Source: Petrolisthes cinctipes (Eukaryota; Arthropoda; Malacostraca; Decapoda; Porcellanidae). From it: 64,000 nt of DNA. The stretch covers positions 1,706,501 through 1,770,500 of the forward strand of contig JAWQEG010000630.1 of assembly GCA_033782935.1 (NCBI GenBank), read 5' to 3'. The translations under genes were made by a program, and so were the position numbers. The notes below the pieces were generated by a model. That model was not told where the DNA came from. It did not search any database and saw only the letters and a program-made list of their open reading frames with translations. Position 1 is the first letter of the stretch. Each line of letters opens with the position of its first letter. Shown here in pieces: positions 34,723-49,038 of the stretch.

Positions 34723-37374
34723 GGGGTCCCAGAAGCGATCTGTACATGCCTACTCCGTGTTAGAGTATTTTCAAAATACATGCTCAAAACATACTGAAAA
34801 TCGATCTTTTAGGTGCACAAAAGTCGATATGTGCATGCATCTTCAGTACCCGTTTATATCTCAAATTCAGGCTCAAAACACCCGAAAATTCAATATTTTG
34901 GGGTCCTAGAAGCAATCTGTACATGCCTACTCAGTGTTAGAGTATTTTTAAAATACAGGCCCAAAACATGCTGAAAATCGATATTTTAGATGCCCAAAGT
35001 CAATATGTGCATGTATCTTCTGTACCCGTTTATATCTCAAATTCAGGCTCAAAACACCCGAAAATTCAATATTTTGGGGTCCCAGAAGCAATCTGTACAT
35101 GCCTACTCAGTGCTAGAATATTTTCAAAATATAGGCTAAAAACATGCTAAAAATCGATCTTTTAGGTGCCAAAAAGTCGATATCTCAAATTCAGTCCCAA
35201 AACACCCGAAAATTCGATATTTAGGGGTCCCAGAAGCGATCTGTACATGCCTACTCCGTGTTAGAGTATTTTCAAAATACATGCTCAAAACATACTGAAA
35301 ATCGATCTTTTAGGTGCACAAAAGTCGATATGTGCATGCATCTTCAGTACCCGTTTATATCTCAAATTCAGGCTCAAAACCCCAGAAAATTCAATATTTT
35401 GGGGTCCTAGAAGCAATCTGTACATGCCTACTCAGTGTTAGAGTATTTTCAAAATACAGGCCCAAAACATGCTGAAAATCGATATTTTAGATGCCCAAAG
35501 TCAATATGTGCATGTATCTTCTGTACCCGTTTATATCTCAAATTCAGGCTCAAAACACCCGAAAATTCAATATTTTGGGGTCCCAGAAGCAATCTGTACA
35601 TGCCTACTCAGTGCTAGAATATTTTCAAAATATAGGCTAAAAACATGCTAAAAATCGATCTTTTAGGTGCCAAAAAGTCGATATCTCAAATTCAGTCCCA
35701 AAACACCTGAAAATTCGATATTTAGGGGTCCCAGAAGCGATCTGTACATGCCTACTCCGTGTTAGAGTATTTTCAAAATACAGGCCCAAAACATGCTGAA
35801 AATCGATATTTTAGATGCCCAAAGTCAATATGTGCATGTATCTTCTGTACCCGTTTATATCTCAAATTCAGGCTCAAAACACCCGAAAATTCAATATTTT
35901 GGGGTCCCAGAAGCAATCTGTACATGCCTACTCATTGCTAGAATATTTTCAAAATATAGGCTAAAAACATGCTAAAAATCGATCTTTTAGGTGCCAAAAA
36001 GTCGATATCTCAAATTCAGTCCCAAAACACCCGAAAATTCGATATTTAGGGGTCCCAGAAGCGATCTGTACATGCCTACTCCGTGTTAGAGTATTTTCAA
36101 AATACATGCTCAAAACATACTGAAAATCGATCTTTTAGGTGCACAAAAGTCGATATGTGCATGCATCTTCAGTACCCGTTTATATCTCAAATTCAGGCTC
36201 AAAACACCCGAAAATTCAATATTTTGGGGTCCCAGAAGCAATCTGTAGATGCCTACTCAGTGTTAGAGTATTTTCAAAATACAGGCCCAAAACATGCTGA
36301 AAATCGATATTTTAGATGCCCAAAGTCAATATGTGCATGTATCTTCTATACCCGTTTATATCTCAAATTCAGGCTCAAAACACCCGAAAATTCAATATTT
36401 TGGGGTCCCAGAAGCAATCTGTACATGCCTACTCAGTGCTAGAATATTTTCAAAATATAGGCTAAAAACATGCTAAAAATCGATCTTTTAGGTGCCAAAA
36501 AGTCGATATCTCAAATTCAGTCCCAAAACACCCGAAAATTCGATATTTAGGGGTCCCAGAAGCGATCTGTACATGCCTACTCCGTGTTAGAGTATTTTCA
36601 AAATACATGCTCAAAACATACTGAAAATCGATCTTTTAGGTGCACAAAAGTCGATATGTGCATGCATCTTCAGTACCCGTTTATATCTCAAATTCAGGCT
36701 CAAAACCCCAGAAAATTCAATATTTTGGGGTCCTAGAAGCAATCTGTACATGCCTACTCAGTGTTAGAGTATTTTCAAAATACAGGCCCAAAACATGCTG
36801 AAAATCGATATTTTAGATGCCCAAAGTCAATATGTGCATGTATCTTCTGTACCCGTTTATATCTCAAATTCAGGCTCAAAACACCCGAAAATTCAATATT
36901 TTGGGGTCCCAGAAGCAATCTGTACATGCCTACTCAGTGCTAGAATATTTTCAAAATATAGGCTAAAAACATGCTAAAAATCGATCTTTTAGGTGCCAAA
37001 AAGTCGATATCTCAAATTCAGTCCCAAAACACCTGAAAATTCGATATTTAGGGGTCCCAGAAGCGATCTGTACATGCCTACTCCGTGTTAGAGTATTTTC
37101 AAAATACAGGCCCAAAACATGCTGAAAATCGATATTTTAGATGCCCAAAGTCAATATGTGCATGTATCTTCTGTACCCGTTTATATCTCAAATTCAGGCT
37201 CAAAACACCCGAAAATTCAATATTTTGGGGTCCCAGAAGCAATCTGTACATGCCTACTCATTGCTAGAATATTTTCAAAATATAGGCTAAAAACATGCTA
37301 AAAATCGATCTTTTAGGTGCCAAAAAGTCGATATCTCAAATTCAGTCCCAAAACACCCGAAAATTCGATATTTA
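34723..37374 (+). repeat. Regular HORs interleaved with two clonal hybrid dimers
   Basis: HORs 34723 and 35224, dimer 35725-36048, HORs 36049 and 36550, dimer 37051-37374. The block 35224-36048 (CAAAACCCCAG unit plus dimer with CTCATTGCTAG) is repeated at 36550-37374, offset 1,326. The GTAGATGCC HOR 36049 sits between them. Confidence 0.9.
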
Positions 37375-40300
37375 GGGGTCCCAGAAGCGATCTGTACATG
37401 CCTACTCCGTGTTAGAGTATTTTCAAAATACATGCTCAAAACATACTGAAAATCGATCTTTTAGGTGCACAAAAGTCGATATGTGCATGCATCTTCAGTA
37501 CCCGTTTATATCTCAAATTCAGGCTCAAAACACCCGAAAATTCAATATTTTGGGGTCCTAGAAGCAATCTGTACATGCCTACTCAGTGTTAGAGTATTTT
37601 TAAAATACAGGCCCAAAACATGCTGAAAATCGATATTTTAGATGCCCAAAGTCAATATGTGCATGTATCTTCTGTACCCGTTTATATCTCAAATTCAGGC
37701 TCAAAACACCCGAAAATTCAATATTTTGGGGTCCCAGAAGCAATCTGTACATGCCTACTCAGTGCTAGAATATTTTCAAAATATAGGCTAAAAACATGCT
37801 AAAAATCGATCTTTTAGGGGCCAAAAAGTCGATATCTCAAATTCAGTCCCAAAACACCCGAAAATTCGATATTTAGGGGTCCCAGAAGCGATCTGTACAT
37901 GCCTACTCCGTGTTAGAGTATTTTCAAAATACATGCTCAAAACATACTGAAAATCGATCTTTTAGGTGCACAAAAGTCGATATGTGCATGCATCTTCAGT
38001 ACCCGTTTATATCTCAAATTCAGGCTCAAAACACCCGAAAATTCAATATTTTGGGGTCCTAGAAGCAATCCGTACATGCCTACTCAGTGTTAGAGTATTT
38101 TCAAAATACAGGCCCAAAACATGCTGAAAATCGATATTTTAGATGCCCAAAGTCAATATGTGCATGTATCTTCTGTACCCGTTTATATCTCAAATTCAGG
38201 CTCAAAACACCCGAAAATTCAATATTTTGGGGTCCCAGAAGCAATCTGTACATGCCTACTCAGTGCTAGAATATTTTCAAAATATAGGCTAAAAACATGC
38301 TAAAAATCGATCTTTTAGGTGCCAAAAAGTCGATATCTCAAATTCAGTCCCAAAACACCCGAAAATTCGATATTTAGGGGTCCCAGAAGCGATCTGTACA
38401 TGCCTACTCCGTGTTAGAGTATTTTCAAAATACATGCTCAAAACATACTGAAAATCGATCTTTTAGGTGCACAAAAGTCGATATGTGCATGCATCTTCAG
38501 TACCCGTTTATATCTCAAATTCAGGCTCAAAACACCCGAAAATTCAATATTTTGGGGTCCCAGAAGCAATCTGTAGATGCCTAATCAGTGTTAGAGTATT
38601 TTCAAAATACAGGCCCAAAACATGCTGAAAATCGATATTTTAGATGCCCAAAGTCAATATGTGCATGTATCTTCTATACCCGTTTATATCTCAAATTCAG
38701 GCTCAAAACACCCGAAAATTCAATATTTTGGGGTCCCAGAAGCAATCTGTACATGCCTACTCAGTGCTAGAATATTTTCAAAATATAGGCTAAAAACATG
38801 CTAAAAATCGATCTTTTAGGTGCCAAAAAGTCGATATCTCAAATTCAGTCCCAAAACACCCGAAAATTCGATATTTAGGGGTCCCAGAAGCGATCTGTAC
38901 ATGCCTACTCCGTGTTAGAGTATTTTCAAAATACATGCTCAAAACATACTGAAAATCGATCTTTTAGGTGCACAAAAGTCGATATGTGCATGCATCTTCA
39001 GTACCCGTTTATATCTCAAATTCAGGCTCAAAACCCCAGAAAATTCAATATTTTGGGGTCCTAGAAGCAATCTGTACATGCCTACTCAGTGTTAGAGTAT
39101 TTTCAAAATACAGGCCCAAAACATGCTGAAAATCGATATTTTAGATGCCCAAAGTCAATATGTGCATGTATCTTCTGTACCCGTTTATATCTCAAATTCA
39201 GGCTCAAAACACCCGAAAATTCAATATTTTGGGGTCCCAGAAGCAATCTGTACATGCCTACTCAGTGCTAGAATATTTTCAAAATATAGGCTAAAAACAT
39301 GCTAAAAATCGATCTTTTAGGTGCCAAAAAGTCGATATCTCAAATTCAGTCCCAAAACACCCGAAAATTCGATATTTAGGGGTCCCAGAAGCGATCTGTA
39401 CATGCCTACTCCGTGTTAGAGTATTTTCAAAATACATGCTCAAAACATACTGAAAATCGATCTTTTAGGTGCACAAAAGTCGATATGTGCATGCATCTTC
39501 AGTACCCGTTTATATCTCAAATTCAGGCTCAAAACACCCGAAAATTCAATATTTTGGGGTCCCAGAAGCAATCTGTAGATGCCTACTCAGTGTTAGAGTA
39601 TTTTCAAAATACAGGCCCAAAACATGCTGAAAATCGATATTTTAGATGCCCAAAGTCAATATGTGCATGTATCTTCTGTACCCGTTTATATCTCAAATTC
39701 AGGCTCAAAACACCCGAAAATTCAATATTTTGGGGTCCCAGAAGCAATCTGTACATGCCTACTCAGTGCTAGAATATTTTCAAAATATAGGCTAAAAACA
39801 TGCTAAAAATCGATCTTTTAGGTGCCAAAAAGTCGATATCTCAAATTCAGTCCCAAAACACCCGAAAATTCGATATTTAGGGGTCCCAGAAGCGATCTGT
39901 ACATGCCTACTCCGTGTTAGAGTATTTTCAAAATACATGCTCAAAACATACTGAAAATCGATCTTTTAGGTGCACAAAAGTCGATATGTGCATGCATCTT
40001 CAGTACCCGTTTATATCTCAAATTCAGGCTCAAAACCCCAGAAAATTCAATATTTTGGGGTCCTAGAAGCAATCTGTACATGCCTACTCAGTGTTAGAGT
40101 ATTTTCAAAATACAGGCCCAAAACATGCTGAAAATCGATATTTTAGATGCCCAAAGTCAATATGTGCATGTATCTTCTGTACCCGTTTATATCTCAAATT
40201 CAGGCTCAAAACACCCGAAAATTCAATATTTTGGGGTCCCAGAAGCAATCTGTACATGCCTACTCAGTGCTAGAATATTTTCAAAATATAGGCTAAAAAC

Positions 40301-41883
40301 ATGCTAAAAATCGATCTTTTAGGTGCCAAAAAGTCGATATCTCAAATTCAGTCCCAAAACACCCGAAAATTCGATATTTAGGGGTCCCAGAAGCGATCTG
40401 TACATGCCTACTCCGTGTTAGAGTATTTTCAAAATACATGCTCAAAACATACTGAAAATCGATCTTTTAGGTGCACAAAAGTCGATATGTGCATGCATCT
40501 TCAGTACCCGTTTATATCTCAAATTCAGGCTCAAAACACCCGAAAATTCAATATTTTGGGGTCTCAGAAGCAATCTGTAGATGCCTACTCAGTGTTAGAG
40601 TATTTTCAAAATACAGGCCCAAAACATGCTGAAAATCGATATTTTAGATGCCCAAAGTCAATATGTGCATGTATCTTCTGTACCCGTTTATATCTCAAAT
40701 TCAGGCTCAAAACACCCGAAAATTCAATATTTTGGGGTCCCAGAAGCAATCTGTACATGCCTACTCAGTGCTAGAATATTTTCAAAATATAGGCTAAAAA
40801 CATGCTAAAAATCGATCTTTTAGGTGCCAAAAAGTCGATATCTCAAATTCAGTCCCAAAACACCCGAAAATTCGATATTTAGGGGTCCCAGAAGCGATCT
40901 GTACATGCCTACTCCGTGTTAGAGTATTTTCAAAATACATGCTCAAAACATACTGAAAATCGATCTTTTAGGTGCACAAAAGTCGATATGTGCATGCATC
41001 TTCAGTACCCGTTTATATCTCAAATTCAGGCTCAAAACACCCGAAAATTCAATATTTTGGGGTCCTAGAAGCAATCTGTACATGCCTACTCAGTGTTAGA
41101 GTATTTTTAAAATACAGGCCCAAAACATGCTGAAAATCGATATTTTAGATGCCCAAAGTCAATATGTGCATGTATCTTCTGTACCCGTTTATATCTCAAA
41201 TTCAGGCTCAAAACACCCGAAAATTCAATATTTTGGGGTCCCAGAAGCAATCTGTACATGCCTACTCAGTGCTAGAATATTTTCAAAATATAGGCTAAAA
41301 ACATGCTAAAAATCGATCTTTTAGGTGCCAAAAAGTCGATATCTCAAATTCAGTCCCAAAACACCCGAAAATTCGATATTTAGGGGTCCCAGAAGCGATC
41401 TGTACATGCCTACTCCGTGTTAGAGTATTTTCAAAATACATGCTCAAAACATACTGAAAATCGATCTTTTAGGTGCACAAAAGTCGATATGTGCATGCAT
41501 CTTCAGTACCCGTTTATATCTCAAATTCAGGCTCAAAACACCCGAAAATTCAATATTTTGGGGTCCTAGAAGCAATCCGTACATGCCTACTCAGTGTTAG
41601 AGTATTTTCAAAATACAGGCCCAAAACATGCTGAAAATCGATATTTTAGATGCCCAAAGTCAATATGTGCATGTATCTTCTGTACCCGTTTATATCTCAA
41701 ATTCAGGCTCAAAACACCCGAAAATTCAATATTTTGGGGTCCCAGAAGCAATCTGTACATGCCTACTCAGTGCTAGAATATTTTCAAAATATAGGCTAAA
41801 AACATGCTAAAAATCGATCTTTTAGGTGCCAAAAAGTCGATATCTCAAATTCAGTCCCAAAACACCCGAAAATTCGATATTTA
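37375..41883 (+). repeat. Nine regular family I HORs
   Basis: Starts run every 501 bp from 37375 to 41383. Subtypes in order: TTTTTAAAATAC; AATCCGTAC; GTAGATGCC; CCCCAG; GTAGATGCC; CCCCAG; GTAGATGCC; TTTTTAAAATAC; AATCCGTAC. The last eight have the same subtype order as 6,829 to 10,660. It is the longest unbroken run of 501-bp units in the window. Confidence 0.93.
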
Positions 41884-43051
41884 GGGGTCCCAGAAGCGAT
41901 CTGTACATGCCTACTCCGTGTTAGAGTATTTTCAAAATACATGCTCAAAACATACTGAAAATCGATCTTTTAGGTGCACAAAAGTCGATATGTGCATGCA
42001 TCTTCAGTACCCGTTTATATCTCAAATTCAGGCTCAAAACACCCGAAAATTCAATATTTTGGGGTCCCAGAAGCAATCTGTAGATGCCTACTCAGTGTTA
42101 GAGTATTTTCAAAATACAGGCCCAAAACATGCTGAAAATCGATATTTTAGATGCCCAAAGTCAATATGTGCATGTATCTTCTATACCCGTTTATATCTCA
42201 AATTCAGGCTCAAAACACCCGAAAATTCAATATTTTGGGGTCCCAGAAGCAATCTGTACATGCCTACACAGTGCTAGAATATTTTCAAAATATAGGCTAA
42301 AAACATGCTAAAAATCGATATTTTTGGTGCCCAAAGTCAATATGTGCATGTATCTTCTGTACCCGTTTATATCTCAAATTCAGGCTCAAAACACCCGAAA
42401 ATTCAATATTTTGGGGTCCCAGAAGCAATCTGTACAGTGCTAGAATATTTTCAAAATATAGGCTAAAAACATGCTAAAAATCGATCTTTTAGGTGCCAAA
42501 AAGTCGATATCTCAAATTCAGTCCCAAAACACCCGAAAATTCGATATTTAGGGGTCCCAGAAGCGATCTGTACATGTATACTCCGTGTTAGAGTATTTTC
42601 AAAATACATGCTCAAAACATACTGAAAATCGATCTTTTAGGTGCACAAAAGTCGATATGTGCATGCATCTTCAGTACCCGTTTATATCTCAAATTCAGGC
42701 TCAAAACACCCGAAAATTCGATATTTTGGGGTCCCAGAAGCAATCTGTACATGCCTACTCAGTGTTAGAGTATTTTCAAAATACAGGCCCAAAACATGCT
42801 GAAAATCGATATTTTAGATGCCCAAAGTCAATATGTGCATGTATCTTCTGTACCCGTTTATATCTCAAATTCTGGCTGAAAACACCCGAAAATTCAATAT
42901 TTTGGGGTCCCAGAAGCAATCTGTACATGCCTACACAGTGCTAGAATATTTTCAAAATATAGGCTAAAAACATGCTAAAAATCGACATTTTAGGTGCCAA
43001 AAAATCGATATCTCAAATTCAGTCCCAAAACACCCGAAAATTCGATATTTA
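41884..43051 (+). repeat. Expanded HOR A-B-(C/B)-C' and one A-B-C HOR
   Basis: A 41884, B 42061, C/B hybrid 42237, C' 42413; then A 42551, B 42728, C 42904. They match 10,661-11,828 at offset 31,223. The second unit has the private TTCTGGCTGAAAAC in its B. Confidence 0.88.
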
Positions 43052-43228
43052 GAGGTCCCAGAAGGTATCTGTACATGCCTACTCCGTGTTAGAGTATTTT
43101 AGAAATACAGGCCAAAAACATACTGAAAATCGATCTCTTAGGTGCCCAAAAGTCGATATGTGCATGCATCTTCTGTACCCGTTTATATCTCAAATTCTGG
43201 ACCTAAACACCCGAAAATTCGATATTTA
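43052..43228 (+). repeat. Solitary family II A monomer
   Basis: A 43052-43228 (GAAGGTATCTG, CTGGACCTAAAC) ends CGATATTTAGGGG, the sequence that normally ends C, and is followed directly by the family I A at 43229. Its B and C are missing. The left copy keeps the B and C (12,006-12,329), so this is a deletion private to the right copy. Confidence 0.85.
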
Positions 43229-46200
43229 GGGGTCCCAGAAGCGATCTGTACATGCCTACTCCGTGTTAGAGTATTTTCAAAATACATGCTCAAAACATAC
43301 TGAAAATCGATCTTTTAGGTGCACAAAAGTCGATATGTGCATGCATCTTCAGTACCCGTTTATATCTCAAATTCAGGCTCAAAACAACCGAAAATTCAAT
43401 ATTTTGGGGTCCCAGAAGCAATCTGTAGATGCCTACTCAGTGTTAGAGTATTTTCAAAATACAGGCCCAAAACATGCTGAAAATCGATATTTTAGATGCC
43501 CAAAGTCAATATGTGCATGTATCTTCTGTACCCGTTTATATCTCAAATTCAGGCTCAAAACACCCGAAAATTCAATATTTTGGGGTCCCAGAAGCAATCT
43601 GTACATGCCTACTCAGTGCTAGAATATTTTCAAAATATAGGCTAAAAACATGCTAAAAATCGATCTTTTAGGTGCCAAAAAGTCGATATCTCAAATTCAG
43701 TCCCAAAACACCCGAAAATTCGATATTTAGGGGTCCCAGAAGCGATCTGTACATGCCTACTCCGTGTTAGAGTATTTTCAAAATACATGCTCAAAACATA
43801 CTGAAAATCGATCTTTTAGGTGCACAAAAGTCGATATGTGCATGCATCTTCAGTATCCGTTTATATCTCAAATTCAGGCTCAAAACACCCGAAAATTCAA
43901 TATTTTGAGGTCCTAGAAGCAATCTGTACATGCCTACACAGTGTTAGAGTATTTTTAAAATACAGGCCCAAAACATGCTGAAAATCGATATTTTAGATGC
44001 CCAAAGTCAATATGTGTATGTATCTTCTGTACCCGTTTATATCTCAAATCCAGGCTCAAAACACCCGAAAATTCAATATTTTGGGGTCCCAGAAGCAATC
44101 TGTACATGCCTACTCAGTGCTAGAATATTTTCAAAATATAGGCTAAAAACATGCTAAAAATCGATCTTTTAGGTGCCAAAAAGTCGATATCTCAAATTCA
44201 GTCCCAAAACACCCGAAAATTCGATATTTAGGGGTCCCAGAAGCGATCTGTACATGCCTACTCCGTGTTAGAGTATTTTCAAAATACATGCTCAAAACAT
44301 ACTGAAAATCGATCTTTTAGGTGCACAAAAGTCGATATGTGCATGCATCTTCAGTACCCGTTTTTATCTCAAATTCAGGCTCAAAACACCCGAAAATTCA
44401 ATATTTTGGGGTCCTAGAAGCAATCCGTACATGCCTACTCAGTGTTAGAGTATTTTCAAAATACAGGCCCAAAACATGCTGAAAATCGATATTTTAGATG
44501 CCCAAAGTCAATATGTGCATGTATCTTCTGTACCAGTTTATATCTCAAATTCAGGCTCAAAACACCCGAAAATTCAATATTTTGGGGTCCCAGAAGCAAT
44601 CTGTACAGTGCTAGAATATTTTCAAAATATAGGCTAAAAACATGCTAAAAATCGATCTTTTAGGTGCCAAAAAGTCGATATCTCAAATTCAGTCCCAAAA
44701 CACCCGAAAATTCGATATTTAGGGGTCCCAGAAGCGATCTGTACATGTATACTCCGTGTTAGAGTATTTTCAAAATACATTCTCAAAACATACTGAAAAT
44801 CGATCTTTTAGGTGCACAAAAGTCGATATGTGCATGCATCTTCAGTACCCGTTTATATCTCAAATTCAGGCTCAAAACACCCGAAAATTCAATATTTTGG
44901 GGTCCCAGAAGCAATCTGTACATGCCTACTCAGTGTTAGAGTATTTTCAAAATACAGGCCCAAAACATGCTGAAAATCGATATTTTAGATGCCCAAAGTC
45001 AATATGTGCATGTATCTTCTGTACCCGTTTATATCTCAAATTCAGGCTCAAAACACCCGAAAATTCAATATTTTGGGGTCCCAGAAGCAATCTGTACATG
45101 CCTACTCAGTGCTAGAATATTTTCAAAATATAGGCTAAAAACATGCTAAAAATCGATCTTTTAGTAGCCAAAAAGTCGATATCTCAAATTCAGTCCCAAA
45201 ACACCCGAAAATTCGATATTTAGGGGTCCCAGAAGCGATCTGTACATGCCTACTCCGTGTTAGAGTATTTTCAAAATACATGCTCAAAACATACTGAAAA
45301 TCGATCTTTTAGGTGCACAAAAGTCGATATGTGCATGCATCTTCAGTACCCGTTTATATCTCAAATTCAGGCTCAAAACACCCGAAAATTCAATATTTTG
45401 GGGTCCCAGAAGCAATCTGTACATGCCTACTCAGTGTTAGAGTATTTTCAAAATACAGGCCCAAAACATGCTGAAAATCGATATTTTAGATGCCCAAAGT
45501 CAATATGTGCATGTATCTTCTGTACCCGTTTATATCTCAAATTCAGGCTCAAAACACCCGAAAATTCAATATTTTGGGGTCCCAGAAGCAATCTGTACAT
45601 GCCTACACAGTGCTAGAATATTTTCAAAATATAGGCTAAAAACATGCTAAAAATCGACATTTTAGGTGCCAAAAAATCGATATCTCAAATTCAGTCCCAA
45701 AACACCCGAAAATTCGATATTTAGAGGTCCCAGAAGGTATCTGTACATGCCTACTCCGTGTTAGAGTATTTTAGAAATACAGGCCAAAAACATACTGAAA
45801 ATCGATCTCTTAGGTGCCCAAAAGTCGATATGTGCATGCATCTTCTGTACCCGTTTATATCTCAAATTCTGGCCCTAAACACCCGAAAATTCGATATTTT
45901 GGGGTCCCAGAAGCGATCTGTACATGCCTACTCCGTGTTAGAGTATTTTCAAAATTCAGGCCCAAAACATGCTGAAAATCGATATTTTTGGTGCCCAAAG
46001 TCAATATGTGCATGTATCTTCTGTACCCGTTTATATCTCAAATTCAGGCTCAAAACACCCGAAAATTCAATATTTTGGGGTCCCAGAAGCAATCTGTACA
46101 GTGCTAGAATATTTTCAAAATATAGGCTAAAAACATGCTAAAAATCGATCTTTTAGGTGCCAAAAAGTCGATATCTCAAATTCAGTCCCAAAACACCCGA

Positions 46201-46715
46201 AAATTCGATATTTAGGGGTCCCAGAAGCGATCTGTACATGTATACTCCGTGTTAGAGCATTTTCAAAATACATGCTCAAAACATACTGAAAATCGATCTT
46301 TTAGGTGCACAAAAGTCAATATGTGCATGCATCTTCAGTACCCGTTTATATCTCAAATTCAGGCTCAAAACACCCGAAAATTCAATATTTTGGGGTCCCA
46401 GAAGCAATCTGTACATGCCTACTCAGTGTTAGAGTATTTTCAAAATACAGGCCCAAAACATGCTGAAAATCGATATTTTAGATGCCCAAAGTCAATATGT
46501 GCATGTATCTTCTGTACCCGTTTATATCTCAAATTCAGGCTCAAAACACCCGAAAATTCAATATTTTGGGGACCCAGAAGCAATCTGTACATGCCTACAC
46601 AGTTCTAGAATATTTTCAAAATATAGGCTAAAAACATGCTAAAAATCGGCATTTTAGGTGCCAAAAAATCGATATCTCAAATTCAGTCCCAAAACACCCG
46701 AAAATTCGATATTTA
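43229..46715 (+). repeat. Seven HORs, two shortened to 491 bp
   Basis: Starts are 43229, 43730, 44231 (C' 44584), 44722, 45223, 45724 (C' 46077) and 46215. The 44231 unit fuses the B at 13,333 to the C' at 14,334 of the left copy: 825 bp (five monomers) are absent. HOR 45223 is an extra unit relative to the left copy. Confidence 0.88.
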
Positions 46716-47211
46716 GAGGTCCCAGAAGGTATCTGTACATGCCTACTCCGTGTTAGATTATTTTCAAAATTCAGGTCCAAAACATGCTGAAAATCGATCT
46801 TTTAGGTGCACAAAAGTCGATATGTGCATGCATCTTCAGTACCCGTTTATATCTCAAATTCAGGCTGAAAACACCCGAAAATTCAATATTTTGGGGTCTC
46901 AGAAGCAGTCTGTACAACTCAGTGTTAGAGTATTTTCAAAATACAGGCCCAAAACATGCTGAAAATCGATATTTTAGATGCCCAAAGTCAATATGTGCAT
47001 GTATCTTCTGTACCCGTTTATATCTCAAATTCAGGCTCAAAACACCCGAAAATTCAATATTTTGGGGTCCCAGAAGCAATCTGTACATGCCTACTCAGTG
47101 CTAGAATAATTTCAAAATATAGGCTAAAAACATGCTAAAAATCGATCTTTTAGGTGCCAAAAAGTCGATATCTCAAATTCAGTCCCAAAACACCCGAAAA
47201 TTCGATATTTA
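46716..47211 (+). repeat. Mosaic 496-bp HOR with a 5-bp deletion
   Basis: Monomer 46716-46892 starts as the GAGGTCCC/GTTAGATTATTTTC hybrid and ends as family I A (GTGCACAAAAGTCG). The B that follows (46893-47063, 171 bp) reads GTCTCAGAAGCAGTCTG and TGTACAACTCAGTG, with TGCCT deleted. C 47064 closes the unit. I found no second copy of this B. Confidence 0.85.
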
Positions 47212-49038
47212 GGGGTCCCAGAAGCGATCTGTACATGCCTACTCCGTGTTAGAGTATTTTCAAAATACATGCTCAAAACATACTGAAAATCGATCTTTTA
47301 GGTGCACAAAAGTCGATATGTGCATGCATCTTCAGTACCCGTTTATATCTCAAATTCAGGCTCAAAACACCCGAAAATTCAATATTTTGGGGTCCCAGAA
47401 GCAATCTGTACATGCCTACTCAGTGTTAGAGTATTTTCAAAATACAGGCCCAAAACATGCTGAAAATCGATATTTTAGATGCCCAAAGTCAATATGTGCA
47501 TGTATCTTCTATACCCGTTTATATCTCAAATTCAGGCTCAAAACACCCGAAAATTCAATATTTTGGGGTACCAGAAGCAATCTGTACATGCCTACACAGT
47601 GCTAAAATATTTTCAAAATATAGGCTAAAAACATGCTAAAAATCGACATTTTAGGTGCCAAAAAATCGATATCTCAAATTCAGTCCCAAAACACCCGAAA
47701 ATTCGATATTTAGAGGTCCCAGAAGGTATCTGTACATGCCTACTCCGTGTTAGATTATTTTCAAAATTCAGGCCCAAAACATGCTGAAAATCGATATTTT
47801 TGGTGCCCAAAGTCAATATGTGCATGTATCTTCTGTACCCGTTTATATCTCAAATTCAGGCTCAAAACACCCGAAAATTCAATATTTTGGGGTCCCAGAA
47901 GCAATCTGTACATGCCTACTCAGTGCTAAAATATTTTCAAAATATAGGCTAAAAACATGCTAAAAATCGATCTTTTAGGTGCCAAAAAGTCGATATCTCA
48001 AATTCAGTCCCAAAACACCCGAAAATTCGATATTTAGGGGTCCCAGAAGCGATCTGTACATGCCTACTCCGTGTTAGAGTATTTTCAAAATACATGCTCA
48101 AAACATACTGAAAATCGATCTTTTAGGTGCACAAAAGTCGATATGTGCATGCATCTTCAGTACCCGTTTATATCTCAAATTCATGCTCAAAACACCCTAA
48201 AATTCAATATTTTTGGGTCCCAGAAGCAATCTGTACATGCCTACTCAGTGTTAGAGTATTTTCAAAATACAGGCCCAAAACATTCTGAAAATCGATATTT
48301 TAGATGCCAAAAGTCAATATGTGCATGTATCTTCTGTACCCGTTTATATCTCAAATTCAGGCTCAAAACACCCGAAAATTCAATATTTTGGGGTCCCAGA
48401 AGCAATCTGTACATGCCTACTCAGTGCTAGAATATTTTCAAAATATAGGCTAAAAACATGCTAAAAATCGATCTTTTAGGTGCCAAAAAGTCGATATCTC
48501 AAATTCAGTCCCAAAACACCCGAAAATTCGATATTTAGGGGTCCCAGAAGCGATCTGTACATGCCTACTCCGTGTTAGAGTATTTTCAAAATACATGCTC
48601 AAAACATACTGAAAATCGATCTTTTAGGTGCACAAAAGTCGATATGTGCATGCATCTTCAGTACCCGTTTATATCTCAAATTCAGGCTCAAAACACCCGA
48701 AAATTCAATATTTTGGGGTCCCAGAAGCAATCTGTACATGCCTACTCAGTGTTAGAGTATTTTCAAAATACATGCCCAAAACATGCTGAAAATCGATATT
48801 TTAGATGCCCAAAGTCAATATGTGCATGTATCTTCTGTACCCGTTTATATCTCAAATTCAGGCTCAAAACACCCGAAAATTCAATATTTTGGGGTCCCAG
48901 AAGCAATCTGTACATGCCTACACAGTGCTAGAATATTTTCAAAATATAGGCTAAAAACATGCTAAAAATCGACATTTTAGGTGCCAAAAAATCGATATCT
49001 CAAATTCAGTCCCAAAACACCCGAAAATTCGATATTTA
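47212..49038 (+). repeat. A-B-C, hybrid dimer, two A-B-C HORs
   Basis: HOR 47212 (GGGGTACCAG and GTGCTAAAATATT in C), A/B hybrid 47713 with C 47889 (also GTGCTAAAATATT), HORs 48037 and 48538. The last two match 16,279-17,280 at offset 31,758. Confidence 0.9.
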
